From contig NZ_JPVQ01000012.1 of the NCBI RefSeq assembly GCF_000772965.1, forward strand, positions 37,406-101,405: DNA of 64,000 bases, read 5' to 3'. The DNA is from Ureibacillus massiliensis 4400831 = CIP 108448 = CCUG 49529 (GTDB lineage: Bacteria; Bacillota; Bacilli; Bacillales_A; Planococcaceae). Below, in pieces: positions 1-9,329 of this stretch. Position numbers and translations under genes: made by a program. Every line of letters starts with the position of its first letter. Positions within the stretch are counted from its first letter, which is position 1. Under the pieces are notes generated by a model, which saw only the letters and a program-made list of their open reading frames with translations, was not told the origin of the DNA and ran no database searches.

Positions 1-31
1 AAAAGTGCCAGTAAACTTAGTTTCTGGCACC
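1..31 (-). terminator. terminator of the Mrr-like gene
   Basis: The arms GTGCCAG and CTGGCAC with inner AAAC/GTTT form a hairpin, and on the minus strand it is followed by TTTT at the window edge. It sits 12 bases past the stop codon of the minus-strand gene. Confidence 0.6.
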
Positions 32-42
32 TGTTAATTGTT

Positions 43-711
43 TTACTTATTTAATATTAAAGAAAGAGCTGTAGCAAATCGATACTTTTTATTTGAACCA
101 TTCAATAGTTTGATAAGTGTGTCTCTATCAATAAGTTCAACATCATTAGTTTTTGCCAATCGTTTAGCTGAAGCAGTGAAAAAATGATTAGTTACGACAA
201 TAGCACCTGTTGCATTATATTGCTTAATGGAGGCAACGATTTCTTGAATAGCCCTTATTCCGACCTTACTATTTCTCCTTTTTGCTTGTACAACATATTT
301 TTTTCTTCCTTTTGTTAAAATGAGGTTTGCCCCATAATCAAAGGAAGTCTGAGTGAACTCAGCTCGGTACCCTTCTTTTTCAAAAACTACTTTTAAAAAC
401 TGTTCGAACTCTTTCCCATCTAATCGATCGATTTCATCAATAAAAAGATTCTTTTTATTCTTCACAAACAAGTTTTTTATAAAAAATAATGTACGTTTTA
501 AGCCTTTTATTATAAAGAGACCAAATGGTTTATAAATGAAAGATAATACTAAAAGAAATAGTAGGTAAAATTGAAAATCTAATAAATTAGGTTCAATGGA
601 CAGGGAATTTAGTAATGAAATGACAATGGTAAAGCATAATGCACTGATTAATAGCAACTGAGTGAATTTTACTTCTTTTATTTTTACCGTTTTAGCTGTA
701 TGTCTTGTCAT
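43..711 (-). CDS. membrane-anchored Mrr-like restriction endonuclease-fold protein
   Basis: A 222-residue protein with two hydrophobic segments near its N-terminus (about residues 16-37 and 46-68) and a C-terminal Mrr_cat-like nuclease fold. The fold shows GKEFEQFLKVVFEKEGY, then FDYGANL, then VVQAKR, matching the E...D...GxD...QxK layout of Mrr-type nucleases. The second acidic residue (D of GxD) is Asn here, so catalysis may be weakened or lost. The ATG at 711 is preferred over the ATG at 720 because AAGGG lies 9 bases upstream of it. No methylase or other restriction-modification gene is adjacent, so a role in restriction is not implied. Such TM-nuclease proteins are common and poorly characterised in Bacillales. 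Confidence 0.7.
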   Translation of the reverse strand: MTRHTAKTVKIKEVKFTQLLLISALCFTIVISLLNSLSIEPNLLDFQFYLLFLLVLSFIYKPFGLFIIKGLKRTLFFIKNLFVKNKKNLFIDEIDRLDGKEFEQFLKVVFEKEGYRAEFTQTSFDYGANLILTKGRKKYVVQAKRRNSKVGIRAIQEIVASIKQYNATGAIVVTNHFFTASAKRLAKTNDVELIDRDTLIKLLNGSNKKYRFATALSLILNK

Positions 712-844
712 AGATGTCATCCCTTAAAAGAATTTTTTTATAGTATCGCCATAATTTGATGAAATTATGAATTATGCGATAGGTGAGTAAATTAAAAAAA
801 TTCACAAACAATAACTGTAATATCGAAAGTAAGGAGATGTTGTT

Positions 845-2101
845 ATGACGGCAAACAACGAAATGCCAAAAGACGAAGGAATCGACCACACACTTGGACT
901 TTTAGAAGAGGGCTACAAGTTTATATTAAACAGACGTAGAAGCCTAAAGTCAGAAATTTTTGAGACGAGAATACTTGGAAAAAAAGCAATTTGCATGAGT
1001 GGTAGAGATGCAACTGAGATATTTTACACGCCAGATAACTTTAAAAGAGAAAATGCAGCTCCTAATCGTGTCGTGCAAAGCTTATTTGGGAAAAATTCAG
1101 TACAAACTTTAGATGGTGAAGAACATAGAAACCGTAAAGAAATGCTAATGTCGATTATGTCAGACGAACGAATTGATCAATTAAAAGAGATTACAAAGCA
1201 ATTTTGGGAAAAAACAATTGATGAATGGGAAACAAAATATGAAATCATTTTATATGATGAAATGAAGGAAATGTTATGCAAAATTGCTTGCGTTTGGGCG
1301 GGGGTTTTAGTCGAAGAAGAAGAACTCAGATGGCTCGCTAAGGAACTAAGTGAAATGTATGAATCTGCAGCAAGCATTGGACCAACTCATTGGAAGGGAC
1401 GAAACGCACGTAACCAAGTTGAAAAATGGATGAAGGAATTAATTCAAAAAATAAGAGACAAAAAGCTCATCCCACCTGAAGGTACAGCCCTTCATAAATT
1501 TTCTTTGCATAAGGATGAAAATGGGGAGTTATTAGATATCGAAACAGTAGCTGTTGAAGTAATTAACATATATCGCCCGATTGTAGCAATTTCTGTGTAT
1601 ATTAACTTTTTGGCGCTAGCAATCATTGAACATCCCGATGAAAAAAAGAAATTAAAAAAAGCAGATGATAAGGATTTTGAAATGTTTGTAAATGAAGTGC
1701 GCCGTTTTTACCCATTTTTCCCATTTGTAGCTGCCCGTGCAAATCGTGATTTTACATGGAAGGATTACAAAATTAAAAAAGATACGTTAGCTTTACTTGA
1801 TTTATATGGAACAAATCATGATGGGGATATTTGGGAGGATCCAGAAGCTTTTAAACCTGGTCGTTTTATTGATTGGAAAGAGGATCGATTCACTTTAATT
1901 CCTCAGGGTGGTGGAGATTATCTTTCGGGACATCGTTGCGCGGGTGAAAAGGTTACTTTAGAAATTATGAAGGTTAGTTTGGATTATCTAGCGAACAAAC
2001 TTGATTTTGAAGTTCCAGAACAGGATTTATCCTTTGAACTAAACGATATCCCTAGCATTCCACACAGCAGAATAATACTTCGAAATATAAGAAGAAAATA
2101 A
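845..2101 (+). CDS. cypC: CYP152-family cytochrome P450 fatty-acid peroxygenase
   Basis: A 418-residue P450 close in length to B. subtilis YbdT/CypC (P450-BSbeta, about 417). That enzyme uses hydrogen peroxide to hydroxylate long-chain fatty acids at the alpha or beta position. Visible features are the heme-thiolate loop GGGDYLSGHRCAGE with Cys at about residue 365, an ExxR helix (NEVRRF, about 284-287), and the Arg-Pro pair in the I-helix (IYRPIVA, about 244-245). In CYP152 enzymes that pair binds the substrate carboxylate and replaces the usual acid-alcohol pair. It is soluble, with no membrane anchor. The ribosome binding site is AAGGAGATG. nrnB follows after only 30 bases. OleT-type decarboxylation is a possible alternative within this family and cannot be settled by eye. 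Confidence 0.9.
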   Translation: MTANNEMPKDEGIDHTLGLLEEGYKFILNRRRSLKSEIFETRILGKKAICMSGRDATEIFYTPDNFKRENAAPNRVVQSLFGKNSVQTLDGEEHRNRKEMLMSIMSDERIDQLKEITKQFWEKTIDEWETKYEIILYDEMKEMLCKIACVWAGVLVEEEELRWLAKELSEMYESAASIGPTHWKGRNARNQVEKWMKELIQKIRDKKLIPPEGTALHKFSLHKDENGELLDIETVAVEVINIYRPIVAISVYINFLALAIIEHPDEKKKLKKADDKDFEMFVNEVRRFYPFFPFVAARANRDFTWKDYKIKKDTLALLDLYGTNHDGDIWEDPEAFKPGRFIDWKEDRFTLIPQGGGDYLSGHRCAGEKVTLEIMKVSLDYLANKLDFEVPEQDLSFELNDIPSIPHSRIILRNIRRK

Positions 2102-2131
2102 GAAATGCTATACTTTCTCTGAGGTGAAAAA

Positions 2132-3313
2132 ATGTATAAATTGTTATCACATAATGATTTAGATGGAGTTGGTTGCGGGATATTAGCTAAGCTTGCCTTT
2201 GGTCAAGATGTAAAAGTTCGTTATAACTCTGTATCTTCCCTAAATCGCGAAATAGAGTTTTTCTTAGAAAATGACAGTCCCGAAACCTTTTTATTTATAA
2301 CAGATCTTTCTCCAAGTGAATCCTATGAACAAAAACTTGAGAAATTTTATGAGCAGTACCAAAACGTCCAACTGATTGATCATCATAAATCGGCAATGCA
2401 CTTAAATGAATATGAATGGGGTTTTGTATTAGTAGAAGATGAGTTAGGTCGCTTAACGAGTGCCACTTCATTATTTTATAATTATTTATTAACCAAAGAA
2501 TTGTTAGAAGAAAAGAGTGCCATTACTGAATTTGTTGAGCTCGTTAGACAGTATGATACGTGGGAATGGGAAAAAAATGAAAACCACAAGGCCCATTCTT
2601 TAAATTCCCTTTTCTATTTAGTATCCATTGATGAGTTTGAAGAAACCATGCTAGAGCGCTTGCAAACAAGTGAGCATTTTGATTTCGATGAGTTTGAAAA
2701 GAAGCTATTGAATATGGAAGAGGATAAGATAGAGCGTTATATCCGTCGGAAAAGGAGAGAAATAGTTCAAGCTAAGGTTGGCGAACATTTTGCAGGAATT
2801 GTTTATGCGGAATCCTATCACTCTGAACTAGGAAATGAATTAGGAAAGGAACATCCCCATCTCGACTATATAACGATTTTAAATATGGGCGGTAAAAAAA
2901 TATCCTTCCGTACCATTCATGATGATGTGGATGTTTCTGAAATCGCAGGAAGATTTGGTGGCGGAGGACATCAAAAAGCCTCAGGATGTAATTTGATTGA
3001 AGAGGGCTACAAATTATATGTTTTAGATACATTCCACCTTGATTCGATTCAAGAAGATGCAAAAAGAAATCGCTACAATTTAAAAGAATCTGCCTTTGGG
3101 ACAATGTTTAAAAATCGCGATGAAGATATCTTTTTCATTATTCCAGATAAAGAACATTGGATCATTGAGAAAAATAAAAAAGCTCTAAAAGAAACCTTCG
3201 AAAAATTCTTGGACGCAGAAACCTATTTAAAAAGAATGTATGAAGCATGGTTAGTACGTGATGAAGAGTTTGTAGAATATTTGATGAAAGAAATAAGGAA
3301 AGCCAATCCGTAA
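2132..3313 (+). CDS. nrnB: DHH-family oligoribonuclease NrnB
   Basis: A 393-residue DHH/DHHA1 phosphoesterase, near the length of B. subtilis NrnB (YngD). NrnB degrades short RNA oligonucleotides (nanoRNA) from the 3' end. The N-terminal SHNDLDGVGCG motif and the DHHKS motif at about residue 83 are the metal-binding DHH signatures. GGGGHQKASG at about residue 277 is the DHHA1 substrate-binding loop. A GAGGTGA ribosome binding site precedes the ATG. The gene starts 30 bases after the P450 stop, so the two may share a transcript that ends at the terminator at 3332. The functional link between them is unclear. Confidence 0.85.
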   Translation: MYKLLSHNDLDGVGCGILAKLAFGQDVKVRYNSVSSLNREIEFFLENDSPETFLFITDLSPSESYEQKLEKFYEQYQNVQLIDHHKSAMHLNEYEWGFVLVEDELGRLTSATSLFYNYLLTKELLEEKSAITEFVELVRQYDTWEWEKNENHKAHSLNSLFYLVSIDEFEETMLERLQTSEHFDFDEFEKKLLNMEEDKIERYIRRKRREIVQAKVGEHFAGIVYAESYHSELGNELGKEHPHLDYITILNMGGKKISFRTIHDDVDVSEIAGRFGGGGHQKASGCNLIEEGYKLYVLDTFHLDSIQEDAKRNRYNLKESAFGTMFKNRDEDIFFIIPDKEHWIIEKNKKALKETFEKFLDAETYLKRMYEAWLVRDEEFVEYLMKEIRKANP

Positions 3314-3331
3314 ACCGATTTTTAATTTGAT

Positions 3332-3364
3332 AATCCGTAAATTAATAATTTGCGGATTTTTTTC
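3332..3364 (+). terminator. terminator of nrnB
   Basis: The inverted repeat AATCCGTAAATT / AATTTGCGGATT with a 3-base loop is followed by a T-rich tract, 18 bases past the nrnB stop codon. Confidence 0.8.
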
Positions 3365-3388
3365 TTGTACGAAAAGGAAACGTTAATA

Positions 3389-3435
3389 AAAAAAGAACTC
3401 TGGAAATCTGCATGATTTTCGGAGTTCTTTTTGTT
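3389..3435 (-). terminator. terminator of the minus-strand hypothetical gene
   Basis: A 15-bp stem (AGAACTCTGGAAATC paired with GATTTTCGGAGTTCT, two G-U pairs) is flanked by A and T runs on its two sides, so it can end transcription on both strands. It lies between convergent genes. Confidence 0.75.
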
Positions 3436-3549
3436 TCTAAAATTTGTACAGCATTTGGAAATGTTCTCGGATGATTTCCACGTGTTGCTCTTCTTAACTA
3501 AACTCATACCATATTAAACAACTATACCGCATGAATATAAATTACATCG

Positions 3550-4212
3550 CTAAGATTCCTGATCAAGCAAACTGTAAAGAAAAACCCATTTTTGACTATC
3601 CAATAATTCATCTTTAGGCAGCTGGAAGCCTCCGCCAAGAAACACCGTATTTCCATGAATGGCTATTACCATCGATTCAATTTGACTATCGATTTTTTTA
3701 TAAACATCTCCAATAGTGGGTTCTAAGTTTTCATCTAGTTCTCCTGAACTTGAATCCTTTAGCTCGTCTTCCGTTGGTAAATGAGCATCTCTAAAGTCGA
3801 TAGGATGGCTATTTTCTTCCCGACCTGGCGCCATAAGTAAATATTCGGTATGTTTAATACCGTTTGAATTGTTCGTGATTACCCCTTCATCCTCTACGCG
3901 AGCAACGACTTCAATCTCATTAAGCGTATAATGATCCAAATAATCAGGGTTTGGATTTGTGACTAGAATGAAATCACCTACCTTGGCAGCTCTTTCCTTG
4001 TTTAGCGTATAAGCTTTTTTGTTGAAAATAAAACTATCCAAAGCTTTAGGCTGATATTTTTCAACCTCTTTTGCACTACATAAATGCTGTGTTGAGTCTT
4101 TTAAACGCATTAGATGAACAGATTGTTTATACATTGGCTTTACAGCATACACCTTATGTAACTCATTGTTGTAATAAACAAACTGTCCTTTTCTAACTTG
4201 AAATAGGTTCAA
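3550..4212 (-). CDS. conserved hypothetical protein, soluble, acidic
   Basis: A 220-residue protein that I do not recognise. It has no signal peptide, membrane segment or obvious catalytic motif. The N-terminal half is basic and rich in short hydrophobic stretches (GQFVYYNNELHKVYAV), like small beta-barrel domains. A serine/acid-rich linker (about residues 140-170) leads to a C-terminal block ending QKWVFLYSLLDQES. The start chosen is TTG at 4212, which has GGAGG 9 bases upstream. The ATG further out at 4245 has no ribosome binding site. It is monocistronic and ends at the strong hairpin at 3389-3435. Confidence 0.6.
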   Translation of the reverse strand: MNLFQVRKGQFVYYNNELHKVYAVKPMYKQSVHLMRLKDSTQHLCSAKEVEKYQPKALDSFIFNKKAYTLNKERAAKVGDFILVTNPNPDYLDHYTLNEIEVVARVEDEGVITNNSNGIKHTEYLLMAPGREENSHPIDFRDAHLPTEDELKDSSSGELDENLEPTIGDVYKKIDSQIESMVIAIHGNTVFLGGGFQLPKDELLDSQKWVFLYSLLDQES

Positions 4213-4374
4213 CGAATTCAACCTCCGATTTTCAATCATTTTCATCTTTGAATCTTCGTTAATAATTTAGTTTGGCAACGATTCAACTAAATATAATGAT
4301 TCCTTATAAAAAATTCAAGTAATATCCGGGTAAATTTTGAATTTTTTGGTTCAACCATAATAAAATCCCGATAA

Positions 4375-4404
4375 TTGATTGTTTTAAATTTAGTAATGTA
4401 TGAT
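4375..4404 (+). promoter_or_regulatory. SigA-type promoter of the flavin monooxygenase gene
   Basis: TTGATT and TATGAT are separated by 18 bases and end 34 bases before the ATG at 4439. GGGGG lies just upstream of the start as the ribosome binding site. Confidence 0.5.
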
Positions 4405-4438
4405 GAAAAGGAATTGAAATTGATAGGGGGATAAAAAT

Positions 4439-5488
4439 ATGGAAATAGGATTAACAACCTTCGTAGAAACTACACCAGATGTACATACGGGAAAAGTGAA
4501 AACCCATGCAGAGCGGATTCGTGAGGTAGTGGAGGAAATTGTTTTAGCGGATGAAGTAGGATTGGATGTGTATGGTGTCGGGGAACATCACCGAAAAGAT
4601 TATGCCTGCTCTACACCAGCAGTACTTCTTTCAGCAGCAGCATCACGTACTAAAAATATAAGATTAACAAGTGCGGTAACTGTACTATCGTCTGATGATC
4701 CAGTCCGCGTATTTCAAGAATTTTCAACAGTAGATGCGATTTCAAATGGACGTGCAGAGATTATGGCAGGTCGTGGCTCCTTTATTGAGTCATTCCCCCT
4801 ATTTGGCTACGACTTAAAGGATTATGATGAATTATTTGATGAGAAATTAGATTTATTATTAAAACTTAGAGAAAATGAAGTGATTACTTGGGAAGGAAAG
4901 CATCGAGCATCGATAAATAACAGAGGTGTATATCCAAGGCCTGTTCAAGAGCCTTTACCTGTTTGGATAGCGAGTGGTGGAACGCCGCAATCGGTTGTTC
5001 GTGCGGGAGTACTTGGATTGCCACTTGTACTTGCAATAATTGGAGGTAGTCCTTTACAATTTGCACCGCTTGTCCAATTGTATTATAAAGCAGCGAAACA
5101 AGCTGGGCACGATATATCAAAGTTAACAGTTGCTTCTCATTCCCATGGTTTTGTTGGGGATACGACAGAAGTTGCAATAGATAAATTTTTCCCTCCTACT
5201 CAATATGCAATGAATATTATAGGGAGAGAGCGTGGTTGGGGTCAGTATACCCGAGATACATTTGACCATGCACGGAGCTTAGAAGGGGCACTATATGTGG
5301 GAGATGTAAAAACCGTAGCAGAAAAAATAATATTCCTTAGAAAAAATGTGGGAATTACAAGATTTATGTTGCACTGTCCTGTCGGTTCAATGCCTCATGA
5401 AGATGTAATGAGATCCATTGAATTACTTGGTAAAGAAGTAGCACCGATTGTTCGTGAAGAGGTTGCAAAATGGGAAACAAATAACTAA
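4439..5488 (+). CDS. LLM-class flavin-dependent oxidoreductase
   Basis: A 349-residue bacterial luciferase-like monooxygenase (TIM-barrel, FMNH2- or F420-dependent superfamily). Family hallmarks are the N-terminal EIGLTTF strand, VYGVGEHHRKDY (the GEHH active-site region), IRLTSAVTVLSSDDPVRVFQEF, the GRAEIMAGRG loop and VWIASGGTPQSVVRAG. Proteins of this subgroup are annotated only as LLM oxidoreductases and the substrate cannot be read from sequence. The gene stands alone, with its own promoter and terminator and no partner flavin reductase beside it, unlike the two LLM enzymes at 20-22.6 kb. Confidence 0.8.
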   Translation: MEIGLTTFVETTPDVHTGKVKTHAERIREVVEEIVLADEVGLDVYGVGEHHRKDYACSTPAVLLSAAASRTKNIRLTSAVTVLSSDDPVRVFQEFSTVDAISNGRAEIMAGRGSFIESFPLFGYDLKDYDELFDEKLDLLLKLRENEVITWEGKHRASINNRGVYPRPVQEPLPVWIASGGTPQSVVRAGVLGLPLVLAIIGGSPLQFAPLVQLYYKAAKQAGHDISKLTVASHSHGFVGDTTEVAIDKFFPPTQYAMNIIGRERGWGQYTRDTFDHARSLEGALYVGDVKTVAEKIIFLRKNVGITRFMLHCPVGSMPHEDVMRSIELLGKEVAPIVREEVAKWETNN

Positions 5489-5498
5489 CTAAAAATAC

Positions 5499-5546
5499 GA
5501 AAAGAGCTGTGTCATAGAAGTTTACCTATGATACAGTTCTTTTCAT
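5499..5546 (+). terminator. terminator of the LLM oxidoreductase gene
   Basis: A 19-bp stem (GAAAAGAGCTGTGTCATAG with CTATGATACAGTTCTTTTC, two G-U pairs) with an 8-base loop starts 10 bases past the stop codon. The 270 bases from here to 5820 are very AT-rich. I see no gene there, only the leader of the glycosyltransferase gene. Confidence 0.8.
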
Positions 5547-5820
5547 TTAATCTAAAAATGTGTGTTTTCAACAAATTTTTACAAAAAATGCATTTTTATA
5601 AGGTGAAAAGGATATAACTTATTACTAGATTGGTTTTCAACAAAAAATAATTATTAACAAATATCGAAAGGTTTAAAAAAATTTTCAAATTTTAATGGAA
5701 TATATTAGAACTTTTTTATTTTTACATCGTCATATAAAGTATGTGCAATCTTGCTGTATGGTTTGGAAATAAATAACAGGAAAAACAAATCTTATATTAC
5801 TTAATTGTGGAGGCATTCAC

Positions 5821-7122
5821 TTGAATTCTCAAATTTCATCTTTCATTGAAAATTTTAATCTTTTCATGTTCATTTTATTTGCTTTTATGTATTTGTATCA
5901 AATTATTTACATGTTCATTGCCTTTAAAGAGAAAAGAAAGCAAAGACAGGTGAATCATAATCAGCATAAAAATAGGTTTGCAGTACTTATAGCTGCTCGA
6001 AATGAAGAAGTAGTAATTGGGCAACTAATAAAAAGTATTAAGAAACAAAATTACCCAAAGGAATTAGTTGACATTTTTGTTGTTGCAGACAACTGCACTG
6101 ACAAAACAGCAATGATAGCTGAACGTGAAGGGGCAATTGTAAGAGAAAGATTCAATAAGGAGCAGGTAGGTAAAGGATATGCTCTAGATTTTATGATCAA
6201 GTTTATAGAAAATGAGTACGCTCATAAACAGTATGATGGTTATCTTGTATTAGATGCTGATAATTTATTAGATAAAAATTATATTGCGGAAATGAATAAA
6301 ACCTTTAACGAAGGCTATCGAGTAATAACAAGCTACAGAAATTCTAAAAACTTTGATCATAACTGGATTTCTGCAGGATATGGACTTTGGTTTTTACATG
6401 AGGCAGAATATTTGAATTTACCTAGAATGACATTAAAAAATAGCTGTGCTATATCTGGAACAGGATTTTTAGTGAAAGCAGAAATATTTAAAGAAAATGG
6501 TGGTTGGATTCATCATCTTTTAACAGAGGATATTGAATTTTCGGTATCTCAAATTATAAAAGGTGAGAAAATCGGCTATTGCAGAAATGCAGTTCTTTAT
6601 GACGAGCAACCAGTTACCTTTAAACAGTCATGGCACCAGCGTTTGCGTTGGGCAAAAGGCTTTTACCAAGTATTTAGTAACTACGGTAAAAGTTTAATTA
6701 GCGGGGTTTTATTTAACAAAGGAAACCGTTTCTCTTGTTATGATATGGCGATGACAGTCATGCCAGCAATGCTTATTACTTGCTTCAGTATCGCAGTAAA
6801 TAGTTCGTTCTATTTAGCGGGAATTTTCGGTATTATAGACGGTAAGGAAATCATTCCAGTCACGACATTCGCCATTCTAAAATCATTTTGTTGGTATTTC
6901 GGGATATTATTTATCCTAGGATTAATTACAACAATTACGGAATGGAAGAGAATTCATTCTTCAAATTGGAAAAAGATACTGTACACATTTACTTTCCCAC
7001 TGTTTATGGTAACCTATATACCAATTGCAATTGTCGCTTTATTTAAGAAAGTGGAATGGAAGCCAATTGCACATACGGTGGCGAAATCCATTGATGATGT
7101 ATTGGATAATGTGAAAAATTAA
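5821..7122 (+). CDS. membrane GT2 glycosyltransferase
   Basis: A 433-residue family 2 glycosyltransferase of the processive, membrane-embedded type (IcaA/PgaC/YdaM-like). It has one TM segment at about residues 12-34, then a cytosolic GT-A domain. The domain shows VVADNCTDKT, the D145-x-D147 of LDADN that binds the nucleotide sugar and metal, the TED base motif at 235-237, and Q273RLRW (QxxRW). Hydrophobic segments at about 305-330, 350-370 and 390-415 complete the membrane part. The start is TTG with GTGGAGG 7 bases upstream. It is monocistronic, with no deacetylase or other exopolysaccharide gene next to it, so the product (polysaccharide or glycolipid) is unknown. Confidence 0.85.
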   Translation: MNSQISSFIENFNLFMFILFAFMYLYQIIYMFIAFKEKRKQRQVNHNQHKNRFAVLIAARNEEVVIGQLIKSIKKQNYPKELVDIFVVADNCTDKTAMIAEREGAIVRERFNKEQVGKGYALDFMIKFIENEYAHKQYDGYLVLDADNLLDKNYIAEMNKTFNEGYRVITSYRNSKNFDHNWISAGYGLWFLHEAEYLNLPRMTLKNSCAISGTGFLVKAEIFKENGGWIHHLLTEDIEFSVSQIIKGEKIGYCRNAVLYDEQPVTFKQSWHQRLRWAKGFYQVFSNYGKSLISGVLFNKGNRFSCYDMAMTVMPAMLITCFSIAVNSSFYLAGIFGIIDGKEIIPVTTFAILKSFCWYFGILFILGLITTITEWKRIHSSNWKKILYTFTFPLFMVTYIPIAIVALFKKVEWKPIAHTVAKSIDDVLDNVKN

Positions 7123-7138
7123 ACAAAATAAATAAGGG

Positions 7139-7172
7139 ACTACACTTGCCTTAATGCGAGTGTAGTTTTTTT
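7139..7172 (+). terminator. terminator of the GT2 gene
   Basis: An 11-bp stem (ACTACACTTGC / GCGAGTGTAGT) is followed by seven T residues, 16 bases after the stop codon. Confidence 0.85.
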
Positions 7173-7335
7173 GTTGAAATAAAAAATTTAAGATTTCATT
7201 ATAAATAGCTTTTTATGTAATTAAATCTAACACTATAGTTTGAATTCTGCATTAATTAATGAAAAACAAGCTATTTTTAATACTTTTTCACTAAATATAA
7301 CGAAATTATGTCAACTATGCTAACAATATATTTTT

Positions 7336-7344
7336 TGGTATAAT
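7336..7344 (+). promoter_or_regulatory. extended -10 promoter of the PanE-like gene
   Basis: TGGTATAAT gives a perfect -10 hexamer with the upstream TG of an extended -10. No good -35 is seen. It lies 46 bases before the ATG, which has AGGAGG at 7375-7380. Confidence 0.5.
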
Positions 7345-7389
7345 TAAAAAGAAAGAAAGATGGAATAAATGATTAGGAGGTAAAATGAT

Positions 7390-8319
7390 ATGGAAATAAA
7401 GAAGGTTTCAATGATTGGCATGGGGGCAATTGGTTGTTCAGTGGCCCCGGGATTATTTAAAGCGCTAGGCAATGGTTTTCGCGTAATTGCAGATGAAAAA
7501 CGAAAATCAAAATTAGAAAGTGGAATAGTCATTAATGATGAGACGTATAAATTTCCAGTTGTTTCACCCGAAGAAAAAGGGGATGAAGCTGACCTAGTCA
7601 TTTTAGCAGTAAAATATGGCCACCTAGAACAAGCGATCGTTGATATTGAGAATCAAGTAGGTCCTAATACAATGATTATGTCATTGTTAAATGGAATCAG
7701 TAGTGAAGGAATAATTGCAAAACACTACGGCGAAGATAGGATGATTTATTCATTGACATCAATAAATGCAGTGATGAAAGGTAATGCAGTAAAGGTTTCC
7801 CTGGATAGTGGTGAGTTTATGTTTGGGGAAAAAGAAAATATAATATCAGAAAGAGTGAAAGCAATTGCCAAATTGTTTGAAGAGGCAAAACTCCCATACT
7901 CTATCCCGGAAAATATTGAATATGCTATATGGAAGAAGTACTTAATAAATACGAGCATTAATCCAATAGCAGCTGTTATGCGTGCAAAAAATGGTTTTTT
8001 CCAAGATTTAGATTCGATGAAGCTTGTTAGAAAAAGTATTATAGATGAAGTACAAAAAGTATCAAATGCAGTTGGCGTTTGCTTAACAGACGAAGACTGT
8101 GAAGAGATTTTAACAGTTTCAAAAAATTATAATCCTAATGGAAAGTGCTCAATGCTTCAAGATGTGGAAGCGGGAAGAAAAACAGAAAAGGATATGTTCC
8201 TAGGCACATTAATCGAATTAGGTGAAAAATATAATGTGGATGTACCAATAGCGAAATTCCTGTATCATATGATTAGTGTCGTTGAAGAGGCGAATGAAAA
8301 AGGGATGCAGATCGCATAA
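7390..8319 (+). CDS. 2-dehydropantoate 2-reductase family protein
   Basis: A 309-residue member of the ApbA/PanE family. It has an N-terminal Rossmann fold with the NADP-binding GMGAIG motif (about residues 10-15), LVILAVKYGHLEQAI, and LNGISSEGII holding the conserved Asn of the active site. The C-terminal helical domain contains IWKKYLINTSINPIAA with the catalytic-type Lys. Family members reduce ketopantoate to pantoate for coenzyme A synthesis. No other pantothenate gene is nearby, and genomes of this group often carry several paralogues, so the substrate could be another 2-oxo acid. Confidence 0.8.
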   Translation: MEIKKVSMIGMGAIGCSVAPGLFKALGNGFRVIADEKRKSKLESGIVINDETYKFPVVSPEEKGDEADLVILAVKYGHLEQAIVDIENQVGPNTMIMSLLNGISSEGIIAKHYGEDRMIYSLTSINAVMKGNAVKVSLDSGEFMFGEKENIISERVKAIAKLFEEAKLPYSIPENIEYAIWKKYLINTSINPIAAVMRAKNGFFQDLDSMKLVRKSIIDEVQKVSNAVGVCLTDEDCEEILTVSKNYNPNGKCSMLQDVEAGRKTEKDMFLGTLIELGEKYNVDVPIAKFLYHMISVVEEANEKGMQIA

Positions 8320-8354
8320 CTAAAAGAATAAATTTCAAATTGATAATTGCTACC

Positions 8355-8389
8355 AAAAAAAATCGCTGAAAAACTAAGCGATTTTTTTA
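8355..8389 (+). terminator. terminator of the PanE-like gene
   Basis: The stem AAAAAAATCGCT / AGCGATTTTTTT has a short A-rich loop and lies 35 bases after the stop codon. Confidence 0.85.
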
Positions 8390-8542
8390 TTTTTCCTTTC
8401 ATAGTCATATACTTTATTAAACAAGCATATTTGAAATGGATACGACCAGAGACGTAGTAAAAAATACATTTGAGGGCTCTAGTTTATTTTACAAAGTACT
8501 TTATGATGGTATTAAGGATTAAAACAAAGGAGCGACAAATAC

Positions 8543-9319
8543 TTGAAAAAACGATATATCGTAATATTGCTGGCTTTACTTATTTTACTGAGTTTGGCAA
8601 ATGTTATTTTTGGGCTTTTTTCCAATAAAGGAAATAAGGAAGTCAATATCTCAGGAAAATCATTTCAAAATATAGAAATTGATACGGATAATACGACCGT
8701 TAATTTAATAGAAGCAAAGGATAAAGCGTATGTTCAGCTTAATAATAGCAATGAACATGTTAAGGTTGAGACGGAAGGGAACACTTTGGATATTGAAGTA
8801 AATAAGAAATGGTGGCGTAGCTGGTTTTCTTTTGACTTTAATTGGTCAACACCAGAATTAAATGTGTATCTTCCGAAGGAGATTTATCAAACCATTAAAA
8901 TTGAAACAAAAAATGGTGAGGTTAATATGACAAACTTCAAGGCTGAAGAAGTAAACATTAAAACGAAAAACGGAAAAATTGTTGTGAATGGACTAGAAAG
9001 TACGTATATATATACTGAAACAGATAACGGTAAAGTGGAATTGAATAACGTAGTAGGAAAGATTATTGGGAAAACAGACAATGGAAGTATTACAGTTGTT
9101 AAAGACTCGTTAAATAGTCCAATGGATTTGGAAGCGGATAATGGAAAAATTATAATCTATACAAAGGAAGCACCAGAAAATGTATCCTTTGAATTAAAAA
9201 CAGATAATGGTCATATTTCGGTATTCGGCTCTGAATTTTTTGATACGGTGGTAGGAAACGGTGAAAATCGAATAAAACTTGAGACGGATAATGGGGATAT
9301 AAATATCCAACGTCAGTAA
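8543..9319 (+). CDS. DUF4097 beta-strand repeat protein with N-terminal membrane anchor
   Basis: A 258-residue protein with one N-terminal hydrophobic segment (about residues 4-27) serving as a signal anchor. It then has a repetitive beta-helix-like domain in which the phrase T(D/K)NGxI/V recurs about every 18-20 residues (KTKNGKIVV, TDNGKVEL, TDNGSITV, ADNGKIII, TDNGHISV, TDNGDINI). This is the DUF4097/LiaG-YvlB pattern. LiaG-type proteins belong to envelope-stress loci in Bacillus, but no LiaRS-like system is nearby. The start is TTG with AAAGGAG 10 bases upstream. The exposed domain probably lies outside the membrane. Confidence 0.8.
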   Translation: MKKRYIVILLALLILLSLANVIFGLFSNKGNKEVNISGKSFQNIEIDTDNTTVNLIEAKDKAYVQLNNSNEHVKVETEGNTLDIEVNKKWWRSWFSFDFNWSTPELNVYLPKEIYQTIKIETKNGEVNMTNFKAEEVNIKTKNGKIVVNGLESTYIYTETDNGKVELNNVVGKIIGKTDNGSITVVKDSLNSPMDLEADNGKIIIYTKEAPENVSFELKTDNGHISVFGSEFFDTVVGNGENRIKLETDNGDINIQRQ

Positions 9320-9329
9320 GATATTATGA

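Noticed and set aside
2772..3104. Long reverse-strand reading frame inside nrnB
   Set aside because: It is antisense to a well-supported gene, has no ribosome binding site and encodes no recognisable protein.
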